Part shown: positions 6,264-9,766 of the stretch, in pieces
How positions within the stretch are numbered: the stretch's first letter is position 1
How the letters are laid out: every line of letters starts with the position of its first letter
NCBI GenBank assembly: GCA_014523625.1
Contig: JAATVP010000126.1
Location: 1 to 9,766 of the forward strand
Length of the DNA: 9,766 nt
Reading direction: 5' to 3'
From: Nitrososphaerales archaeon TH5896
GTDB taxonomy: Archaea > Thermoproteota > Nitrososphaeria > Nitrososphaerales > Nitrososphaeraceae
Made by a program: the position numbers and the translations under genes
Notes under the pieces: model-generated
Database searches by the model: none
What the model was told of the DNA's origin: nothing
What the model saw: only the letters and a program-made list of their open reading frames with translations

Positions 6264-6752
6264 ATGGATTCAACTGAACCGTATCAACCTGAAGAGGGCG
6301 AATTTGCCCCTGATTTTAGCTTCAGAACGGCAAATGGAAAATCAATGAAACTGTCCGATTATCGAGGAGATAGATGCGTGGTACTTTACTTTTATCCAAA
6401 GGACTTTACACCTGGATGCACAACTGAAGCAAAAGAATTCTCTACAGACAATGATAAATTTGAAAGCAAAGGTATTACAATTCTTGGGGTAAGCCCAGAT
6501 GAAATAGAATCACACTTTAAGTTCAAAGACCGGATGAATATTCCGTACGAACTCATTTCAGACGCTGACCACAAGATTGCAATGCTGTACGGAACTTATG
6601 GGCCAAAGAATTTCATGGGAAAAGAATACTTAGGTATTCACAGGTCCACATTTTTAATTGGAAAGGACGGAAGGATAATCAAAGTTTTTCACCGTGTGAA
6701 GCCGCTAGGTCATAGTGAGCAGGTTATGAAAGAATTTGGAGATATCTGTTAA
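6264..6752 (+). CDS. bcp: Peroxiredoxin, PrxQ/BCP type
   Basis: A 162-residue thioredoxin-fold peroxidase that reduces hydrogen peroxide and organic peroxides in the cytoplasm. Domain landmarks: APDFSF at 15-20, the active site FTPGCTTEA with peroxidatic Cys52 plus Thr49 and Pro50, and the catalytic arginine in GIHRSTFLIGKDG (Arg127). Length and order are typical of BCP. The usual resolving cysteine five residues after the peroxidatic one is Lys57 here. Other cysteines are Cys38 and the final residue Cys162. It may therefore work as a 1-Cys enzyme or use Cys162, perhaps between subunits (inference). Its electron donor could be a thioredoxin-fold protein; the one encoded at 4888-5895 is a neighbour but not clearly co-transcribed. 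The ATG gives a short acidic N-terminus before the conserved fold. Confidence 0.96.
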   Translation: MDSTEPYQPEEGEFAPDFSFRTANGKSMKLSDYRGDRCVVLYFYPKDFTPGCTTEAKEFSTDNDKFESKGITILGVSPDEIESHFKFKDRMNIPYELISDADHKIAMLYGTYGPKNFMGKEYLGIHRSTFLIGKDGRIIKVFHRVKPLGHSEQVMKEFGDIC

Positions 6753-6814
6753 GCTCCAGTTGAAATCTATTATCATATGTTTTAGACAGGGAATCATGAG
6801 TTTCTCATTTACTT

Positions 6815-6829
6815 ATGGGGAGCCCTTAT
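6815..6829. repeat. Short repeated motif, copy 1
   Basis: ATGGGGAGCCCTTAT, with GGG and CCC arms able to form a small hairpin. It matches the copy at 6995-7009 at 13 of 15 positions, with the two differences in the central loop. Function unknown. Confidence 0.3.
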
Positions 6830-6979
6830 CTACGTTACTATAATAGGATACATTTATGACAGATTTTCTCTTGTGGAAGTCTTTCCTTGTTAACTAAAGA
6901 AGGTTTGTTGGATTGATATTGAATACAATAGGGCTATTTCATTCGGCTCAAATGTTAATCACTTTAAGGTTTTTGTACA

Positions 6980-7090
6980 ATGGCAGAATCATTAATGGGG
7001 GTCCCTTATTCCATTCTTTCAAAATTGGAGGATCAGGGCTCCCTCGAATTCGTGCAAGCAGATAGCCTCAGCAATCCAAGATTGAATTGA
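6980..7090 (+). CDS. Possible small hypothetical protein (36 aa)
   Basis: ATG to TGA, 36 codons. The peptide begins MAESLMGVPYSILSKLE, is acidic and could form an amphipathic helix in its middle. An in-frame TAA at 6965-6967 bounds it upstream. No Shine-Dalgarno sequence precedes the ATG and the nearest TATA-like sequence (CTTTAAGG, 6962-6969) is too close to serve it. The frame stays open for about 20 codons after the TGA, which could mean a decayed longer gene. I do not recognise it, and chance is a fair explanation. Confidence 0.18.
   Translation: MAESLMGVPYSILSKLEDQGSLEFVQADSLSNPRLN
6995..7009. repeat. Short repeated motif, copy 2
   Basis: ATGGGGGTCCCTTAT, exactly 180 bases after the first copy. 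The flanks of the two copies do not align, so this is a conserved short element rather than a longer duplication, or a coincidence. Confidence 0.3.
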
Positions 7091-7136
7091 TATGCGGTTT
7101 GCATAATTGATGATAGAGGTACTGACTCGTCTTGTG

Positions 7137-7151
7137 CTTATCAAAAATAAG
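7137..7151 (-). terminator. Likely transcription terminator of tRNA-Leu
   Basis: Directly after the tRNA discriminator base, the minus strand reads CTTATTTTTGATAAG, which has a run of five T and could pair CTTAT with ATAAG. T-runs are the usual archaeal termination signal. No CCA is encoded here, so CCA must be added after transcription. Confidence 0.5.
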
Positions 7152-7236
7152 TGCGGGAGATGGGATTTGAACCCACGAACCCCTGAGGGATAAGAGCCTC
7201 AGTCTTACGCCTTTGGCCAAGCTGGGCGACTCCCGC
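7152..7236 (-). tRNA. tRNA-Leu, anticodon GAG
   Basis: An 85-base type II tRNA without intron. The acceptor stem is GCGGGAG (7236-7230) paired with CTCCCGC (7159-7153), followed by discriminator A at 7152, as expected for leucine. The D stem is GCC/GGC. The anticodon stem is TAAGA/TCTTA around the seven-base loop CTGAGGC, giving anticodon GAG, which reads CUC and CUU codons. The long variable arm pairs CCC with GGG, typical of leucine tRNAs, and the T arm is GTGGG-TTCAAAT-CCCAT. CCA is not encoded. It is transcribed away from rpoN, with its own probable TATA box at 7267-7274. Confidence 0.96.
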
Positions 7237-7266
7237 TCAATAAATTTCGATAGTTCAGAGTAATTT

Positions 7267-7274
7267 GAATATAA
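7267..7274 (-). promoter_or_regulatory. Probable TATA box for tRNA-Leu
   Basis: Minus-strand TTATATTC is centred about 34 bases upstream of the mature tRNA 5' end. That places transcription start a few bases before the tRNA, leaving a short leader for RNase P to remove. Confidence 0.5.
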
Positions 7275-7340
7275 CTGTTTGAAGCGTTCGCATCAATTTG
7301 TCAAGGTAAAGTCTGACCCATCCATATCCTTCTACTGCAT

Positions 7341-7348
7341 CTATAAAT
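7341..7348 (+). promoter_or_regulatory. Probable TATA box for the rpoN-eno-rpsB cluster
   Basis: CTATAAAT is centred about 45 bases before the rpoN ATG, predicting a leader of roughly 15-18 bases. A second candidate, TTTTTATTATC at 7358-7368, is centred about 26 bases before the ATG and would give a leaderless message. Sequence alone does not decide between them. Confidence 0.4.
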
Positions 7349-7388
7349 TACAGATGGTTTTTATTATCGGGGCAACGATATTAGGCAA

Positions 7389-7625
7389 ATGCTTGTTCCC
7401 GTTCGTTGTTTTACTTGCGGCACCCTAGTTGCGGATAAATATTCAGAATATGTTTCAAGGGTCAAGTCTGGAGAAGATCCTGCAAAAATAATGGATTCGT
7501 TAGGAATAAATCGGTATTGCTGTCGCAGGATTTTTGTTTCTACCGTTGAAACTATTGATCAGGTGATCCCATATTACGAAGCATTGAGGCGAAGAATGTC
7601 CGAAATTCAGTCGGAAATAGATTAG
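7389..7625 (+). CDS. rpoN: DNA-directed RNA polymerase subunit N (Rpo10, RPB10 homologue)
   Basis: A 78-residue small subunit of archaeal RNA polymerase, homologous to eukaryotic RPB10 and unrelated to bacterial sigma-54 despite the symbol. It helps assemble the Rpo3/Rpo11 platform with the large subunits. The zinc site is complete: Cys7 and Cys10 in PVRCFTCG, and Cys44-Cys45 in NRYCCRR. The conserved GEDPAKIMDSLGI helix lies between them. It is slightly longer than many archaeal versions owing to a C-terminal acidic-basic tail after residue 63. The ATG is immediately followed by the conserved N-terminal LVPVRCFTCG. It is the first gene of a cluster with eno 19 bases downstream. Confidence 0.98.
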   Translation: MLVPVRCFTCGTLVADKYSEYVSRVKSGEDPAKIMDSLGINRYCCRRIFVSTVETIDQVIPYYEALRRRMSEIQSEID

Positions 7626-7644
7626 TGAAACACTCAATAATTCA

Positions 7645-8892
7645 ATGGCTACTGTAACGGATCTTTATTCACGTATAATATTTAACAGTCGCGGAAGTGA
7701 AACCATTGAGATAGATGTTATTACTGACGGGAAGCACCTGGGTAGGGCTGCTTCTCCATCAGGTGCGAGTGTAGGAACGCTTGAATGTCAATCATTTCCC
7801 ATGAATTCTCCCCAACGTGCCATTGAATTTTTTGAAGAAAACAAATCAAAGTTTGTGGGAGTCACTGCAGATGATCCAGAAGCGTTATACAGCATTATGA
7901 AGGAAGTAGACCCATCCCCCAGTTATTCAAAATTAGGAGGATCCATTGCTTATGCCCTAAGTATTGCCTCAGTTGATTCGGCTGCCAACGCCGCTCATCT
8001 ACCGTTGTTCAAATTGCTGAATAAGAATGGACCATATAGATTTCCTTTTCCGCTAGGAAATGTCCTAGGCGGTGGAGCTCATGCTGGACCAGGGACACCT
8101 GATATACAGGAAGTGCTGGTTCTTCCAATTGGGGCTAGCAACATTGTTGAGGCGCTGAAGATGAATTTCAAGGTCCACAGAGAAGTTAGAAATATTATCG
8201 AAAAATACGATACCAAGTTTACATATGGAAGAGGCGATGAAGGGGCATGGGCACCCAGCGTCACCAATGATGAGGCATTACAAATTACTGAAAAAGCCAT
8301 TGGCAATGCCGGATTCGATCTAGGTCGAAACGTAGCAATGGGCATCGACTTTGCTAGTTCATCTCTTTGGAATGACAAAGCTGAAAAATATGATTATAGC
8401 AGAAAAGGGAATGCCCTGAGTTCTGGAGAACAGATTGACTATGTTAATAATTTAATAAAAAGTTACAAACTATTATACGTCGAAGATCCGGTCAATGAGG
8501 AGGATTTCTCAGGGATGTCACTACTTACCAGTGCAAATCCTGGATGTTTTGTCACAGGTGACGACTTGTTGGTCACTAATGTATCTAGGTTGGCGATCGC
8601 CTCCAAACTCAATGCATGCTCTGGTGCCATACTTAAAGTGAATCAGGCTGGATCTCTTTACGATGCACTTCTGTTTGCTAACGGTTGTAGAAGAGATGGG
8701 GTCGGAATTATCACCTCTCACAGATCCGGGGAATCGACTGATTCACATATTGCACATATATCGATAGCCACTGGCTCTAAGATGTTAAAAACAGGGATAT
8801 TAGGTGGGGAAAGAATAGCAAAGTTAAACGAATTGTTAAGAATAAGGGAGTATGGTTTAATAGAAGGCATGGCTGAAATCTGCTCAACCTAA
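7645..8892 (+). CDS. eno: Enolase (phosphopyruvate hydratase)
   Basis: A 415-residue cytoplasmic glycolytic/gluconeogenic enzyme interconverting 2-phosphoglycerate and phosphoenolpyruvate with two magnesium ions. In ammonia-oxidising relatives it serves mainly gluconeogenesis (family knowledge). The catalytic set is visible: flexible-loop serine in SPSGASVG (Ser42), Glu156 in DIQE, Glu199 in GDEGAW, metal ligands Asp235 (GIDFASS), Glu280 (YVEDP) and the Asp pair 306-307 (GDD), catalytic Lys331 (ILKVNQAG), SHRSGES at 358-364, and Lys382 (KTG). It departs modestly from the bacterial consensus: SRGSET instead of SRGNPT, and SGASVG instead of SGASTG. This suggests the archaeal branch, with activity kept. 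It lies 19 bases after rpoN with no clear ribosome binding site, and its stop is one base before rpsB. Confidence 0.98.
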   Translation: MATVTDLYSRIIFNSRGSETIEIDVITDGKHLGRAASPSGASVGTLECQSFPMNSPQRAIEFFEENKSKFVGVTADDPEALYSIMKEVDPSPSYSKLGGSIAYALSIASVDSAANAAHLPLFKLLNKNGPYRFPFPLGNVLGGGAHAGPGTPDIQEVLVLPIGASNIVEALKMNFKVHREVRNIIEKYDTKFTYGRGDEGAWAPSVTNDEALQITEKAIGNAGFDLGRNVAMGIDFASSSLWNDKAEKYDYSRKGNALSSGEQIDYVNNLIKSYKLLYVEDPVNEEDFSGMSLLTSANPGCFVTGDDLLVTNVSRLAIASKLNACSGAILKVNQAGSLYDALLFANGCRRDGVGIITSHRSGESTDSHIAHISIATGSKMLKTGILGGERIAKLNELLRIREYGLIEGMAEICST

Positions 8893-8893
8893 T

Positions 8894-9646
8894 ATGTCCA
8901 GCGAAAACAAAGGTAATAGCCTTACTTCATCAGATGATTTGAATTCTGTTGAAAGTACTGAATCATTGAAGGATTCTGATATGAATATCGAGTCATCGGT
9001 TTCTGACGACTCTTCGTCCTCGGAGACAAGCTATGTTCCCGAGCAAGATAACCTGGAAAAAATGATACTTTCAACAGGCATTAGGGTTGGAACGCCTGTG
9101 AAGACAAAGTATATGATGCCCTTTATAATCAGAGCGAACCCAGAGGGTCTATACATTCTAGATATTAGCAAGACTCTCTCACGCATTGATATCGCTGCCA
9201 AGTTCATAAGTCGGGCAGATATTTCTAAAGTTGCAGTTACTTCTGCAAGAGAGTATGGAAAAACTCCGGTTGAGAAATTCTGTGACCTGACTCATGCAAA
9301 ATATATCCTAGGGAGATTTATGCCGGGAACGTTTACTAATCCGGCATTGCCCAAGTACATGGAACCACAAGTAGTCATAGTAACTGATCCTCAGGCAGAT
9401 CAACAGGCGGTACTGGAAGCTACTAGAGCTGGGGTCCCAGTGATTGCAATTTGCAATAGTGACAATGTGACATCGAAGGTCGATCTAGTCATCCCTGCCA
9501 ATAATAGGGGCCGTAAGGCGCTAGCGACAGTGTACTGGCTACTTGCAAGAGAGGTACTGAAAAAACAAGGAGTTATCAAGACCGACAGTGAAATGAAAAT
9601 TCCAATTGAGGACTTTGAAACTAAATTGGTCGAGGAATTTAGTTGA
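8894..9646 (+). CDS. rpsB: Small ribosomal subunit protein uS2
   Basis: A 250-residue ribosomal protein of the 30S subunit head-body junction. The archaeal uS2 core starts near residue 52 and contains GIRVGTPVKTKYM, the LYILDISKT segment, VTSAREYGKTPVEKF, GRFMPGTFTNPALPKYMEP, VVIVTDPQADQQAV, and VDLVIPANNRGRKAL. Before it, residues 1-50 form an extension rich in Ser, Asp and Glu with a SSVSDDSSSSE stretch, likely disordered and strongly acidic, which is unusual for a ribosomal protein. The ATG lies one base after the enolase stop, and no later in-frame ATG lies close to the core except Met30, which would still leave part of the acidic stretch. Its last four bases overlap the next gene. Confidence 0.98.
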   Translation: MSSENKGNSLTSSDDLNSVESTESLKDSDMNIESSVSDDSSSSETSYVPEQDNLEKMILSTGIRVGTPVKTKYMMPFIIRANPEGLYILDISKTLSRIDIAAKFISRADISKVAVTSAREYGKTPVEKFCDLTHAKYILGRFMPGTFTNPALPKYMEPQVVIVTDPQADQQAVLEATRAGVPVIAICNSDNVTSKVDLVIPANNRGRKALATVYWLLAREVLKKQGVIKTDSEMKIPIEDFETKLVEEFS

Positions 9647-9766
9647 GTGCTTATAGAAGAAAGCCCTCTGTTTCGGGTATCTTCTATTCTTCTGATAAAG
9701 AACAGCTTATTGGCGAATTGAAAGGATGTTTTACGAATAAAATATTTGGCCCCGGACGTCTGCCAC
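9643..9766 (+). CDS. MEMO-family protein (N-terminal part, runs off the right edge)
   Basis: The first 41 codons of a MEMO/AmmeMemoRadiSam-B family protein, related to non-haem iron dioxygenase-like folds and of unsettled function in archaea. The peptide RRKPSVSGIFYSSDKEQL matches the family start (basic residues, Pro-x-Val-x-Gly-x-Phe-Tyr, then a Ser/Asp-rich turn), and GPGR follows where other members have similar residues. It must start at the TTG at 9643, because the preceding in-frame codon is TAG and the conserved peptide begins four codons later. The TTG overlaps the rpsB stop by four bases, with a GAGG motif at 9632-9635. In many archaea this gene follows rpsB and precedes mevalonate-pathway genes; those would lie outside the window. 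Confidence 0.85.
   Translation, partial: MSAYRRKPSVSGIFYSSDKEQLIGELKGCFTNKIFGPGRLP

Larger units (their letters stand above)
6753..7151. other. Intergenic region with a short repeated motif and one small ORF
   Basis: The 399 bases between the peroxiredoxin stop and the 3' end of the tRNA gene hold no recognised gene. A motif of the form ATGGGGNNCCCTTAT occurs at 6815-6829 and again 180 bases later at 6995-7009. One small plus-strand ORF of 36 codons (6980-7090, starting MAESLMGVPYS) has a protein-like composition but no clear promoter, ribosome binding site or family match that I know; the second motif copy lies inside it. The minus strand shows only ORFs of about 23 codons or fewer. The right end contains the tRNA terminator. 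Confidence 0.5.

Noticed and set aside
4888..6752. Idea that the thioredoxin-like protein and the peroxiredoxin form one operon
   Set aside because: They are separated by 368 AT-rich bases with a separate TATA-like element before the second gene. A functional link remains possible but co-transcription is not supported.
8079..8378. Minus-strand open frame of 99 codons inside enolase
   Set aside because: It lies wholly antisense to the conserved enolase core and its translation has no protein-family features; it is a coding shadow.
1..9766. Search for CRISPR arrays, insertion-sequence ends, integrases or toxin-antitoxin pairs
   Set aside because: No regularly spaced repeats, transposase-like ORFs or terminal inverted repeats were seen. 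Every substantial ORF has a housekeeping or redox assignment.

Overview
The window reads as chromosomal core-gene DNA from an archaeon of the Nitrososphaeria (Thaumarchaeota). The evidence is an archaeal RNA polymerase subunit N, archaeal-type enolase and ribosomal protein S2, a MEMO-family gene directly after S2, a complex I operon in the order A-B-C-D-H (no E, F or G genes between the A and H genes seen here), AT-rich TATA-like promoters, and several TTG starts. Base composition (about two-fifths G+C by eye) and long intergenic stretches suggest a soil-type lineage rather than a compact marine one. The genus cannot be decided from this sequence.

Left half (1-4289), all on the minus strand: a geranylgeranyl-reductase-family flavoprotein is followed by nuoA, nuoB, nuoC, nuoD and the first 92 codons of nuoH, which runs off the left edge. 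These encode the membrane/quinone-proximal part of a respiratory complex I. A TATA-like box just before nuoA suggests that nuoA starts its own leaderless transcript. The reductase may saturate lipid or menaquinone side chains; its position beside complex I makes a quinone role worth testing.

Middle (4290-7388): a 598-base divergent intergenic region, a cytoplasmic thioredoxin-fold protein resembling the soluble part of DipZ/TlpA (4888-5895), a 368-base gap, a PrxQ/BCP-type peroxiredoxin (6264-6752), a 399-base gap, and a tRNA-Leu(GAG) gene on the minus strand (7152-7236). The two redox proteins are separated by a long gap and probably have separate promoters.

Right edge (7389-9766), plus strand: rpoN, eno, rpsB and the start of a MEMO gene, with spacings of 19, 1 and -4 bases. 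This is the well-known archaeal transcription/translation/glycolysis cluster.

I do not see a wholly undescribed system, mobile element or CRISPR array. The best leads are the non-canonical quinone-site and membrane residues in NuoD and NuoA, the reductase beside complex I, the stand-alone DipZ-like protein, the peroxiredoxin without the usual resolving cysteine, and a short repeated motif plus a small ORF in the gap after the peroxiredoxin. Family comparisons were made from memory and no alignment was run.
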